From contig JARFIW010001344.1 of assembly GCA_036346225.1 (NCBI GenBank), forward strand, positions 496,001 to 560,000: a stretch of DNA of 64,000 nt. The letters are read 5' to 3'. The notes beneath the pieces are model-generated. The model was not told where the DNA came from and ran no database searches. It saw only the letters and a list, made by a program, of their open reading frames with translations. The stretch is from Platerodrilus igneus. Lineage: Eukaryota > Arthropoda > Insecta > Coleoptera > Lycidae. Both the position numbers and the translations under genes were made by a program. Shown piece after piece: positions 23,161 to 32,252 of the stretch (its first letter is position 1; every line of letters starts with the position of its first letter).

Positions 23161-23350
23161 TATTCCTCCAAATTAAAATATAAAATTTTTGAGCAATGTC
23201 ATTTTTGGTGCCCAACGTTAAGTCAAAATTATCATTGGTCTAAAATTTTTACATTTTTTCTCTTTTATATTCCCCTATTTACACCTATGTCCTATTCAAC
23301 TACCCTATTTTTACTTATATCTAAGTTTATCTTACAATTTGCACACCCAC

Positions 23351-23805
23351 TTATATCCCTTTGTATGGATAGATTAAATTTATATGAAACTTCCCCCTGA
23401 TTGCCTCTGAGTCTATGTCCCTAAGCCCGTATGTGCTTCCTCCTATAAAGTTATTTACCAGAAATGGACCCACATATGGCAAATGCAACTTGGCATACGT
23501 ATGTAGGTGCCTTCTTCCGACACTTAGATTTTTTATGATCACCTTGTCCCCTATTTGAAAGATCGTTCGCCCTTTTACCCTTTCATTCATTTTGTCTACA
23601 TATTTTCATGCCCTCTCTTGTAATTTTCTACGCGTCCTTTGCATTTTCATTACTAATTCGTCTTCTCTTGGCACAATTTCGCATGGTCGATCAGGATAAA
23701 TTCTTTTCATTAAACTGATTGGCGATTCTTCGGTAACTGTGTGGGGAGCATGGTTTATAAACCTTTCAACTTTGAGTAGGTTCGCTTCCCAGCCTCGGTG
23801 ATCTT
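23351..23805 (-). pseudogene. Gypsy integrase C-terminal fragment
   Basis: Two frames: about 23805-23606 reads VERFINHAPHTVTEESPISL, typical of the end of the integrase catalytic core region, and 23590-23351 reads GDKVIIKN, YVGPFLV and a final IRGKFHINLIYPY, the pattern of the GPY/F C-terminal domain that binds DNA. A stop and frame change separates them near 23600. The catalytic D, D, E residues lie in the deleted part. Family usual length is over 400 residues; only about 150 remain. Confidence 0.7.
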
Positions 23806-24808
23806 GGTATGAGACCCGAATTCCTACTACGCCTAAAATTATTGTTGTCATTATTATAATTACCCCTATTAAAATTTCTACCATAATTATAATTGTTTCG
23901 TCGACTTCTTGTCCTCATAAAAATCTATGTGTTGATTCCTAGTTCTAGCTTCTGTCCTATGATTTGATCCCAATGCATCATATCTCTGTAAATGTTCTAG
24001 AAATATATCCCGGTCTACGATGTCTTGTAGTGCGATATACTGCTTCACCTCCACCTCGAAATATCCTGCCAAATATATTATTATTTGTTTTTCCCCTAAA
24101 GGAGGGTCTAATTGTCTTACTATGCTAAATTTTCCTACTGCATATAATTCTCGGGTCATTCCTGTATCTTGATTATATCTGCCCATTATCAGGTCATTTC
24201 TCACTTTATCCTTTTGGTTATTCCCCCAAGAGTGCCATAAAAAATTTTATTCAAATTGTTGAAACGTTTCTACTTCGCTCTGTTAAATTATACCACATTT
24301 CTGCTTCCCCCTTTTAACATTGATTTTACCAAATTTATTTTGTATTGCTCGTCTGTTGAGCCCTGTACTAACATTTTAATGTTTTTCAAAAATATTTTAG
24401 GATTAAGCTTACCGTCCCCGTAAAATTTTGAATACTGTTCTATCGAAATATTCGGTAGAATTAACCTTATGGGTTCGCTAACATTGAAGTTTGTAAATCC
24501 GTTTTTAAATTTCCTATTTTCCTGTTTATTGTCCTGAATCATATCTCACAATTCCCCTCAACGTTTTGTATTTTTGCATCTAGATCCATGAGCTTCCCGT
24601 TTGTCTCCCCTTCGCCTGCTTCTTGTCTTGATTTTATCATTATAACTTCGTCCCTCACACCATCAATTTTTTCCGTAATCCTCACAATTTCATCTCGCAT
24701 CTGTGCTCTCATCTCTGCAATTGTTTGATTAGTCTCCCTTAAACCATCGCTTACAATTTGTATATCCATGCTTCGTTTTTCCCCATTCTCATTAATTTCC
24801 TTGTCCAT
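23806..24808 (-). pseudogene. Gypsy Gag-like, broken
   Basis: Fragments: 24808-24539 is a predicted coiled coil (MAEMRAQMRDE-type heptads, acidic and basic alternating); 24542-24288 carries LPNISIEQYSKFYGDGKLNP, a Gag capsid-type start; 24204-23887 reads LGEKQIIIYLAGYF and FLEHLQRYDALG, the Gag C-terminal helical region. The tail at about 23888-23810 in another frame is Asn/Arg-rich (NYNYGRNFNRGNY), like a nucleic-acid-binding Gag tail. Gag would form the capsid and pack element RNA. Frameshifts lie near 24540, 24250 and 23887. Confidence 0.65.
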
Positions 24809-24853
24809 GTTTTTCAGAACAAAACAAAAAAAAAATAAAAATCAGTTAACTAA

Positions 24854-25315
24854 ATGTCACCAGGACATAACTCACAATTAGTTAGCGGTCTGGCATGTTG
24901 GTAGCGTTTCGTTGCTTAAGCCTTACCATAACATATAATTTAATAAACGTCACCATGACATAACTCACAATTAGGTAGCGGTCTGGCATGTTGGTAGCGA
25001 TTCGTTGCTTAAGCCTTACCATAACATATAATTTAATAAACGTCACCATGACATAACTCACAATTAGGTAGCGGTCTGGCATGTGGGTAGCGTTTCGTTG
25101 CTTAAGCCTTACCATAACATATAATTTAATAAACGTCACCAGGACACAACTCACAATTAGGTAGCGGTCTGGCATGTTGGTAGCGTTTCGTTGCTTAAGC
25201 CTTACCATAACATATAATTTAATAAACGTCACCATGACATAACTCACAATTAGGTAGCGGTCTGGCATGTTGGCAGCGATTCGTTGCTTAAGTCTTACCA
25301 TAACATATTAGTTAA
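24854..25315. repeat. 93-bp minisatellite, five copies
   Basis: GCGGTCTGGCATG recurs at 24885, 24978, 25071, 25164 and 25257, an exact 93-bp period. Because 93 is a multiple of three, the minus strand stays open for 139 codons with a 31-residue repeat (MVRLKQR...NMPDRYLIVSY). Unit divergence is about 1-5%, so the array is recent. A protein function is not supported. Confidence 0.9.
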
Positions 25316-25319
25316 CATT

Positions 25320-25616
25320 TTTCATTTTTGAAGCGGATAACCAGGTTATATTTCATTTCCTTATAAATGGTAATCATGTAAACATGTTAGAGTTCTTTAA
25401 CAACCATCAGGTTGCTAATATCTATGTAGAGTCAGCTGGATAGGAAAAAGATAGAAGGATCTAGGAAGATCTAGACCAAACTATATTAGTCAAATTATTA
25501 GAAATTTAGGTTGTGAAGGGTATGTAGAGCTTTTTTAGATTAGCACAGATTAGAAAAGAAGTTAGAGCTGCGTCAAACCGACCTTAAGTAAGGTCGAAAA
25601 CAAAATGATGATGATG
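25320..25616 (+). mobile_element. 5'-truncated LINE-like 3' end with (ATG)4 tail
   Basis: Ends in GTCGAAAACAAA(ATG)4 and interrupts a minus-strand Gag-like frame at 25617. Its last 90 bp also sit in PLE copy A (1532-1625), again ending in ATG repeats. A variable 5' end plus a simple-repeat tail is the signature of target-primed insertion. The left boundary is a guess; the parent LINE is not in the window. Confidence 0.55.
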
Positions 25617-25840
25617 TTTTTCAGGGCCTCTTTATTTTTATCCATTTTGTTATTTTGTGCTAATAAAATCGACATTATTTTTGTTTCATGTGAGGTCTGC
25701 TGTTCCTCGCTATGGCTCCTCTCGAATGTACTTTCTGTGACTTTGGTTTGCGTATTCTGGAGGATTATACTTTCCTGGGATCCTATTTCCGCTCCTTCAT
25801 TTCTCAACGCCTCTCTAGCTTCCTGTATTCTTTTGTACAT
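25617..25840 (-). pseudogene. Gag-like N-terminal coiled-coil fragment
   Basis: Reads MYKRIQEAREALRNEGAEIG and continues to MDKNKEALKN before running into the inserted LINE tail. The composition (charged, helical, no hydrophobic segment) is like the N-terminal part of insect Gypsy Gags. It may belong to the minus-strand Gypsy at 23.2-24.8 kb or to another element. The terminal hydrophobic residues of the open frame come from the insertion and are not part of it. Confidence 0.45.
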
Positions 25841-26164
25841 TTTATCAAAATTTATATTTACACTAAACCTTAAATACTAAATTGAATTTATAAATTTATC
25901 TGTTGTCTGCCAGTAATTCCTAATTTTAATTAATATACAAATTTTTCTGAATTTTACTAGCCCTCGTGACTATCACGTAAAATCTTTTTCAGATTACAAC
26001 TTTTTAATTCGAGCCCCAGGCTAATATGTAAATTATTTTTCTGGAATTTCGTGCCTCCCAACGTTGATGCGACAGATTTATTTTGATCTGATGTTCTAGT
26101 CCTACGTTGATGCATTAAATTAATCTCTTTACGCTATTCTCGCCCCAAGGTCGAATCGCAAAGT
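25841..26164. other. Short unassigned stretch
   Basis: No gene. CGTTGATGCGACAG and CGTTGATGCATTAA at about 26059 and 26113 form an imperfect 55-bp direct repeat. Confidence 0.4.
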
Positions 26165-26407
26165 GTAATAAATAAATTATAGTAGTGTTTAGTGTTGCTA
26201 AGAAGACTTATGGTTAAGGAATTACTTTAAGATGATATTAGTGCTTGTAAATAGCATTAGTGTGAGAGTGCTTCATTGTTAATTGGACTGAAAACATCTC
26301 TAAATAAGGCATATACTGGTAATTAGACTTGTGAACAGTGAGTAATAAAGACTTTTGTTATTACTTGTTTTAAATTAGTGAAACGCGTTATAGTAGCCCG
26401 CTACACT
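26165..26407 (+). repeat. 5' LTR (3' half), Gypsy element
   Basis: Matches 35931-36174 and ends in the same AGTAGCCCGCTACA. AATAAAG near 26344 could serve as poly(A) signal. The U3 half is missing. Directly after it comes CTGGTGTCAGG, positioned as a primer-binding site. Confidence 0.75.
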
Positions 26408-26488
26408 GGTGTCAGGTTGTATGGGGTATATAGTGATTAATTTAAAAGAAATAAACACAAGTCTAAAGACAATTGACTAGTTTGTATA

Positions 26489-27003
26489 TGCCTGTTACAC
26501 GAAGCCAAAGTAAAATAGACGCAGAAACTTGAATGAATTTTCTTAAGGACTTTAAATCCTGTATGGAAGATAGGTCGGTTAAACTAGAAGTGACACTTAG
26601 TGAAAACTTAGTAAGGTCAGCTGAACTGGAATCGACCCTTAAGGAGTTTAAATACGGTATGGAAGTGACACTTAGTAAAAATGCTGACAAATTGAAAAAA
26701 AAGTTTAGTGAAAATGCTGAGAAGATGGAAAGGTTAAGTGAAAATGTTGCAAAAATGGAAGAAAAGTTGAATGAAAGTACAGCCACGTTAGAACAAAGAT
26801 TAATGGAAAGCTCTATTGCATTGACAGGAGATTTCTTGAACAAGTAAAAACAGTTGAGCAAAAATTGGACAGTAAATTGATAAAAATGGAAGAAGATGTG
26901 ATGAGGCTGCAACAACAAGTGATTTCACTAACAACGCGGCCACTTGAATTAGCAAACCAAATTGTAAATCAAAACATTCCAGAAATAAGAAGCATGAAAG
27001 GAA
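26489..27003 (+). pseudogene. Gypsy Gag N-terminal region
   Basis: A start at 26489 gives MPVTRSQSK, a common beginning of insect Gypsy Gags, followed by a stop at about 26531. The same frame continues as 26533-26847: lysine/glutamate-rich heptads (VKLEVTLSENL, DKLKKKFSENAEKMERL) predicting a long coiled coil with internal repeats. Further frames are broken to about 27003. Capsid and nucleocapsid parts, protease and most of RT are missing, deleted at about 27003 where an RT connection segment begins. Confidence 0.6.
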
Positions 27004-27009
27004 GCGAGT

Positions 27010-27520
27010 CAATACCGTATTTGAACAACTGAAACGGCTACTAGTTACAACACCAATTCTGAGTTATCCACGGATGGAGAGTAAATTTGGATACCGATGT
27101 CAGTAACACAACTATAGGAAGCGTTCTTTCTCAAGTGCAGGACGGACAAGAAAATGCTATTGGGTATTTCAGCAAGGTCTTGTTGCGGCCTGAAAGGAAC
27201 TATTGTGTGACAAGAAGGAGCTGTTGGCAGTCGTCAAATCCGTAGAGCACTTTTATAAGTACTTATACGGCCGTAAATTCCTGTTAAGAACACCATGCTG
27301 CACTAAAATGGTTACTGCAGCTTCGACACCCTAAAGGGCAAGTTGCAAGGTGGATAGAACGGCTGCAGGAATATGACTTTGACACAGAACGTCGTGTAGG
27401 AACTAGCCATCGAAATGCAGACGCTGTGTCAAGGAGACCTTGTCCGGTAGACTGCAATCATTATTTCAAGATGGAAGAGAGAATAAGTGTCATTCATAGA
27501 ATGACAGTAACCTATGATAC
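27010..27520 (+). pseudogene. Gypsy RT connection and RNase H fragment
   Basis: In changing frames this reads FEQLKRLLVTTPILSYP, the start of the RNase H-like connection, then DVSNTTIGSVLSQ, YFSKVLLRPERNYCVTRREL, HHAALKWLLQLRHP, WIERLQEYDFDTEHRVG and HRNADAVSRRP. These are the standard RNase H landmarks of Gypsy pol (DAS..., RNYC.TR.ELLA, ADALSR). At least four frameshifts are present. Role: degrades the RNA strand during reverse transcription. Confidence 0.8.
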
Positions 27521-27539
27521 TTAGCAATCCGAAAGAATA

Positions 27540-28765
27540 CGAGAAGACCAGGAGAATGACGCCGAATTGAGCGGAAAAGTAGAGGACAACGACCTGCTTG
27601 GGAAGAAATTAGTATTTCAAGTATGAGCCTGAAACCATTCTCGGTGGGACTCCTTGGTGATTGAAAATAGAATCTTGAAACGACGCTTGGAATGTGAAGA
27701 TGGCACCGAGAAACGACTTTGAGTGATGGTGCTGAGAAGCAGAATGCCGGAATTGTTGCAGCACGATGGTATTTCCGGAGGGCACTTTGGTGTGAAAAGA
27801 ACTCTCGAAAAAGTGAGATTATATTGGGTGAACTGCAAAGAAGATGTGAAGGAATGGTGCCGGAAACGTGAGTTGTGTGCCTCTGGAAATGGCCCAGTTA
27901 CAAAACGGAAAGCCCCAATAAGACAGTATAACGTGGGGAATCCTTTTGAGAGTGTGACCATTGATATAGCTGGTCCGTTTCCTAAATCAGAGAACGGAAG
28001 TAAATACATCTTAATTGCAATGAATTTTACCAAATGGCTGGAGGCGTATGCTATACCTAACCCAGAAGCTGAGGCGGCTGCAAATGTACTAATGAGGGAG
28101 TTGTTTTGTCGCTTTGAAGTTACGTTAGAATTACACTCCGATCAAGGTTGGAACTTTGAATTAGCATTGTTTCAAAACGTCTGCGAGCATCTTGAAATCA
28201 GAAAGACCAGAACCACGCCACTTCACCGTCAATCGGATGGAATGATTGAAAGAATGAACAGGACGTTAGGAAAGTACCTAGCCAAAGTTGTCTCTGAACA
28301 TCAACGATATTGGGACCAATATTTACGTTTGTTCCTACTGGCGTACCGATCTTCTGTCCATGTCAGCACAGGATACTCTCCCGCTTGCGTGATATTAGGA
28401 CGTGAATTGCGGCTACCATGTGGTCTTCAGTTTGGATTTAAACCTGGAGAAGAGATCGTAGGTGAAGATTACGTTGGTTAAGCTTCGTGAAAGATCAAAT
28501 AGCATTCACGAAAACGTCCGCAAGAATATCCAGGCAGCAAGCGATCGAATAAAATCACAATATGGCACGAAAGCACAAGAACGGGTTTACCAACCTGGAG
28601 TTTTGATGGGGTTGTACAATTGTACAATGAAAGCGTGGATTGTCTTCAAAATTATAATGACAATGGGAAGGCTTGTACGTAGTGTTAAAAAGATATAATG
28701 ATGTAGTGTACCGAATCAGAAGATCTCCCCGTGGTAAACCGAAAGTGGTCACTTTGACCGTTTAA
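27540..28765 (+). pseudogene. Gypsy integrase
   Basis: The main open frame is 27723-28481. The zinc region shows H-x-H spacing in HDGISGGHFG and C-x-x-x-x-C in WCRKRELC. The catalytic core keeps D (SVTIDIAGPFPKS), D (ELHSDQGWNFE) and E (RQSDGMIERMNR), so the active-site triad is intact. The C-terminal part continues in another frame to about 28765, ending RIRRSPRGKPKVV, a GPY/F-type tail. A start at 27726 or upstream is arbitrary because pol is translated as a polyprotein. Product: inserts element cDNA into the genome. Frameshifts near 27720 and 28480 break it. Confidence 0.85.
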
Positions 28766-28800
28766 CATTCTATCCTGGCAACAATCAGTAATACTCGAAT

Positions 28801-29067
28801 AACGAGAATGATGTTCGGCGAGTTATTAATCATGAGTCAAATGTAGATTTTGAGAGTTTTATGGCGGCGTATAGTGGTTCCGCTAAGGCGAGGTTTGGCG
28901 TTGTTGTTGATAAACAAGAAAATTCGTTTAGAGCATCAGAAGAGTACTTCCTTGCACATTGCGTAGCTCAAGATCTGGAAATGTCAAGAGGAATAGCTGT
29001 TGTTTTCCAGAAAAAGTTTGGATGTGTGGATGAATTAGTACAACGTGGTCCGGGTGTCAACAAAGCT
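28801..29067 (+). pseudogene. Macro-domain (OARD1-like) fragment behind Gypsy integrase
   Basis: An open frame from 28792 to 29067, with Met at 28861, reads FLAHCVAQDLEMSRGIAVVF followed by KKFGCVDELVQR. This is the N-terminal ADP-ribose-binding part of TARG1/OARD1-type macro domains, which remove ADP-ribose from proteins (family pattern: HC..D..M..GIA..F...FG). About half of the usual 130-150 residues are present; the frame is cut at 29067 by a tRNA-derived SINE. It lies 35 bp behind the integrase end on the same strand, so it may be a host gene captured by the element, or a host exon into which elements inserted. Confidence in the fold is good, in the origin low. Confidence 0.65.
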
Positions 29068-29068
29068 A

Positions 29069-29310
29069 GGCGGCTCCGTGGCGTAGTGGTATGTGTGTGA
29101 CTACTACGCCCTAGGTCCCGGGTTCGAATCCCGACACGGTTCGCTTGAAAAATGTTAGGCGAGCATTTTTCGCAAAAATACACCCTCGTTCGGATGAGAG
29201 GTAAAATGGAGGTCCCGTGTGTGAGTGTTGTCACGCACGTTAAAGATCCCTACCTTGCTTGGAACAGCAAGGATTCGGCAAAATTCAAAATTTTCCAGGT
29301 AAAAAAAAAC
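29069..29310 (+). mobile_element. tRNA-derived SINE with conserved central domain
   Basis: Head: box A TGGCGTAGTGG at about 29078 and box B GGTTCGAATCC at about 29121, the internal RNA polymerase III promoter. Body: CTCGTTCGGATGAGAGGTAA, GGAGGTCCCGTGTG and CACGTTAAAGATCCCT, which I recognise as resembling the Nin-type deeply conserved SINE domain (Meta-SINE). It ends in A-rich sequence near 29300. An antisense copy is at 37610-37845. The insertion cuts the macro-domain frame. Confidence 0.8.
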
Positions 29311-29319
29311 TCGCTTCCT

Positions 29320-29575
29320 GGCCAATGTAGTACCTTCGGGTGGAGCATTGGAAAATCACATGTAATGTCAACAAGGCTACTTTCTAGTTGCCGCTTGAAG
29401 CGAGCGGACGTGTTTTCGCAGAGCTCCCGCTTCAGCAATAACAGTAAGCTTTTTTCTAGGGTTTATATTATTTACTGTTGTATTATTTTATTTGAAGCTT
29501 TGCTTTTTATTGTGTTTTATTTTTATAATTGTGTGCCATCAAATTTTAAATACAGGGCAATAAAATAAAAAATTT
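29320..29575 (+). repeat. Dispersed repeat family H, copy 1
   Basis: Aligns with 35410-35640: shared GGGTGGAGCATTGG, TAATGTCAACAAGGCTAC and a long T-rich part ending in AATACAGGGCA (copy 2: AATACATAGGGCA). It could be a LINE 5' leader or a SINE tail; not determined. Confidence 0.6.
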
Positions 29576-30482
29576 AAAAACAGAATTTAAACCTAATAAA
29601 TACTAAATAAATCGCGTTTTTCTTTGCAATTTAAATTAAAATCCGTGTTTTATAATAAACCTACTAAAAATCGGGATAATAAAAACTACTAAACAAATAC
29701 TCAAAAATAATTTCGAATAACTTAAAAAGGCGTATTTAATAAATTTAAAACAAAAACCGCGTAAATCGAGTTAGAAAGCCGGGTAAAACAACCAAAAAGT
29801 GTGTGAATTTTTATAGTGCGCGCATAATCAAATAATAAGTTAAAAACAAAACTTTAGGCCCCTTTTAAATCAAATAAATATCTGAAAAACTGTAAATTTT
29901 AAAACAATTTTAATATAAATTTTCCGTAATTTAAGTACACGCATACTTAAAAGTTCCTTTAAAATCGATTTTTGGTGTAATTAAGCGGTGTAACAGTTAC
30001 AGGTTGTGCTAGTTACCAAGTGATTAAGTGAAAGGTCATTTCCGGTTACGCATTCCGATTGCGCTGGACCTTATTCGTTAATTACATTTAAAAATAAAGT
30101 GTTGTTATTTATAAATTAGATATTTTGAAGTAATGAATTTATTTAAATTTGATTTGGCGGTTTTAAAAATTTAAAATAAATAAATAGTGTTCTTTACGGT
30201 ACATTTGAAATCGAGATATTTTTATTGCGTTAGAGAATTTATTTGGTTCTAGTTGTTTTTTTGACGCTTAGTGCTCGCTGTATTTTTGTTAAAATTTAAT
30301 ATTTAAATTGGCGGTTCAAAGTTTAAATTAATACAAGGTTGCTTACGGTTCACCTTTAAACAAAACATTTTTATTGGACCAACGTTTTGCGCTCTTCTAG
30401 CGTCGTGTTTTTAGCGTCGTAACGGTCAAGTCGTTTTTTGAGCTGCGTTTAGGTGTCATTCTTTGTTGATAGTTTTGTCAGC
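29576..30482 (+). other. A+T-rich leader upstream of LINE
   Basis: No coding frame. It runs directly into the LINE ORF1 start and may be its 5' UTR. GGTTGTGCTAGTTACC near 30001 and CGGTAACGG-type blocks are not repeated elsewhere in the window. Confidence 0.4.
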
Positions 30483-31197
30483 ATGGTGGTCCACCGCGAC
30501 GAGGAGCCGTTGCCCAGGAAGAAGAGAAGAGATCGGTTGGAGTCTGATAGGTCGAATGCTGAGGGCGATGTTGGGGGGAAACAGCTGAAGGTAGTTTTAA
30601 AAGACGTTATGATACGGATTCAGGAGGAGGTAGAGAAGTCTTAGTCTGCGGCAGTCGTGTCGGGGGAGTCGGGGCCTCCCGTGGTGGTTGCGGCGCCAGA
30701 TTTGCCCTTTACTTCGAGAGCCCAGCGCACGATGTCGATTAGCAGCAACATTAGCGTTGATGCTAGCGACCTCGATGAGCTGGAGCTCTTGAAGTTTAGG
30801 GTGAGGAAGGCGCACGCTGCCGTCTATGGGAAGGTGCCGACGACTTCCGCCACTATAGTCGTGGAGGACAGGAAGATGGTTTGACACGCCGTGGATGATA
30901 TCCGCGACGTTACGAACCAAGTTATAGGTATGGTTAGGGCGCTACGTCTTTGCCTAGAAGGTTCAGGGAGAGCTGGTGTTGTCGGGGGAAGTCCGGCGTC
31001 GAATTCTATCGTTTCAGGAGGCCAGAGTCAGGGTGCGTCGGTGCAGCGCAAGGTTTCCTACACCGCTGCAGCTTCAGGTTTTACCCCTACGTTTGCTGTC
31101 AGGGTCGAAGCCAAGCCAGGCCAGAAGGACGACGTGATGACGACCCTGAAGCAGAAGGTCGATCCCGCTCGAGATGGGTTTGTTGCAACAACAAAAA
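30483..31197 (+). pseudogene. LINE ORF1 (Gag-like) with two in-frame stops
   Basis: The ATG at 30483 opens MVVHRDEEPLPRKKRRDRLE, a basic N-terminus. The same frame continues past a TAG at 30642 and a TGA at 30882 to about 31197, including AAASGFTPTFAVRVEAKPGQ, the start of the conserved ORF1 core of R1-type elements. The following RRM-like end and CCHC knuckles are absent because of the deletion. ORF1 protein binds element RNA. Confidence 0.7.
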
Positions 31198-31751
31198 TCG
31201 CGCTCAGTAATATAAAGAAAACAAATGGAGAATACACGGAAAGTTTTAAAACCACAGCGGAATGTTTACTAGAGAAATTTATCCCATCGGATAATTCCAA
31301 GGAGGATGAAGGGTCGCACGATTTAGTACGTCGGGAAGCTGCAGAGGCGCAAGGAACAGGTGCCGATAAGGCAATCTTAGTTTACGAGGTCGTCAGGGCT
31401 CTTAGGAGGATGAACCCTAAGAAGGCACCGGGGCATGATGAAATCACTTCAGACGCAGCTCTGGAGGCGTGCCTGTTAGCCCCGTGTGTCTTTGTCGGGT
31501 TGTTTAATCTTTTTTTAGAAAGGGGAGTTTTTCCGCGTTGCTGGAAAATCCAGAACGTGAAATTTATACCTAAACCTAAAAAGGCGGATGCGTCAGATCC
31601 GGGCAGCTATCGTCCAATTAGCTTGCTACGGGTGCTGGAAAAAGTTTTAGATCGCGTTATGACAACGCGTGTTGAGTGCCTAGTGCGAGACAGCGGCGGT
31701 TTTAATAACCGACAGTTTGGTTTCGTGGAGGGCAAGTCGACTATCGACGCG
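31198..31751 (+). pseudogene. LINE ORF2 N-terminal RT part
   Basis: Reads ECLLEKFIPSDNS, then KAPGHDEITSDAA, VKFIPKPKKADASDPGSYRP and RQFGFVEGKSTIDA. These correspond to RT motifs 0-2 of the R1/LOA group (PGxD, SYRPISLL, QFGF..G.ST). The frame is continuous with ORF1 through the deletion junction near 31197. It is cut at 31751 by the solo LTR; the coding sense resumes after 32256. Confidence 0.85.
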
Positions 31752-32252
31752 AGTTAAGTATCCCCCAATTACCTATATATATTGATATATTGAATCTAAT
31801 AGGAATTATTAGAAATTGTTAAGTAAAAGTATAAGTTCAATGCAACATTGTAACACAAGGATAACCCAGAGAGGTTATCGACAGTTCATGAGAACGGACA
31901 TGCAACTTTGCATCCGTGAGGGCAGTGATACTGCAGGTGGCAGGTCACAGGCGGTCAACAGACCGCAATTACTTAGAATTAAAATTGATACATTGTAACA
32001 AAGTGTAAAGCAGACATGAGATCTGCAAGTTCCCACAAGTCGTGTGAGGGGCAGGTTATTATAAAAAGCCCGGGAGCTCAATGCCCGGCAGTCAGTCTTG
32101 AGTTTACAGCTTTTGCATTGTTGTCTACCTAGGCTACTCACCAGTACAATTAATTTTTTATAAAGTTACTATGTACAAATTATATTAAATTAAATTTGTT
32201 AAAGTGTCGCAGTTTTTTTAAAAACACAACTCCAAAGGCCCGAACTTTAACT
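31752..32252 (+). repeat. Solo LTR of errantivirus type inside LINE RT
   Basis: Begins AGTTAAGTATCCCCCAATT and ends TTTAACT, with CGCG on both sides (31748-31751 and 32253-32256) as target duplication. TATAAAAAG at about 32058 followed by TCAGTCTTGAG fits a promoter with initiator. It is related to, but clearly diverged from, the LTRs of the provirus at 41.7-51.1 kb (same ends, same CCCCCAATT block, same GTAACATTG..., GGGAGCTC region). A solo LTR forms by recombination between two LTRs of a full insertion. Confidence 0.85.

Larger units (their letters stand above)
23210..24830 (-). mobile_element. Gypsy-type LTR retrotransposon, internally deleted (gag joined to integrase end)
   Basis: Minus-strand order: gag fragments 24808-23810, then directly an integrase C-terminal region 23805-23351. 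Protease, RT, RNase H and most of integrase are absent. The joining point is near 23805. No LTR was recognised at either side in the window. The TGGTGCCCAACG motif at about 23196 resembles a tRNA-Lys-type primer site but is on the opposite strand. Confidence 0.7.

Noticed and set aside
23190..23215. Plus-strand primer-binding site TGGTGCCCAACG
   Set aside because: It sits at the 3' side of the minus-strand Gypsy remnant and no LTR was found before it; probably coincidence or a trace of another lost element.
23806..23884. Apparent membrane segment MVEILIGVIIIMTTIILGVV on minus
   Set aside because: It is an out-of-frame reading of an Asn/Arg-rich Gag tail (NYNYGRNFNRGNY) in the neighbouring frame, so no membrane protein is supported.
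24882..25301. A 139-residue repetitive protein
   Set aside because: It follows from a 93-bp tandem array whose period is a multiple of three; no start context or conserved partner supports translation.
24854..25315. CRISPR-like array
   Set aside because: The units are contiguous 93-bp repeats without unique spacers, in a eukaryotic transposon context.
29069..29145. A tRNA gene
   Set aside because: A and B boxes are good, but there is no full cloverleaf with a clear anticodon arm, and the head is followed by a SINE body that recurs at 37.6 kb.
31816..32141. Short open frames on both strands inside the LINE
   Set aside because: They fall within the solo LTR and show no motif.
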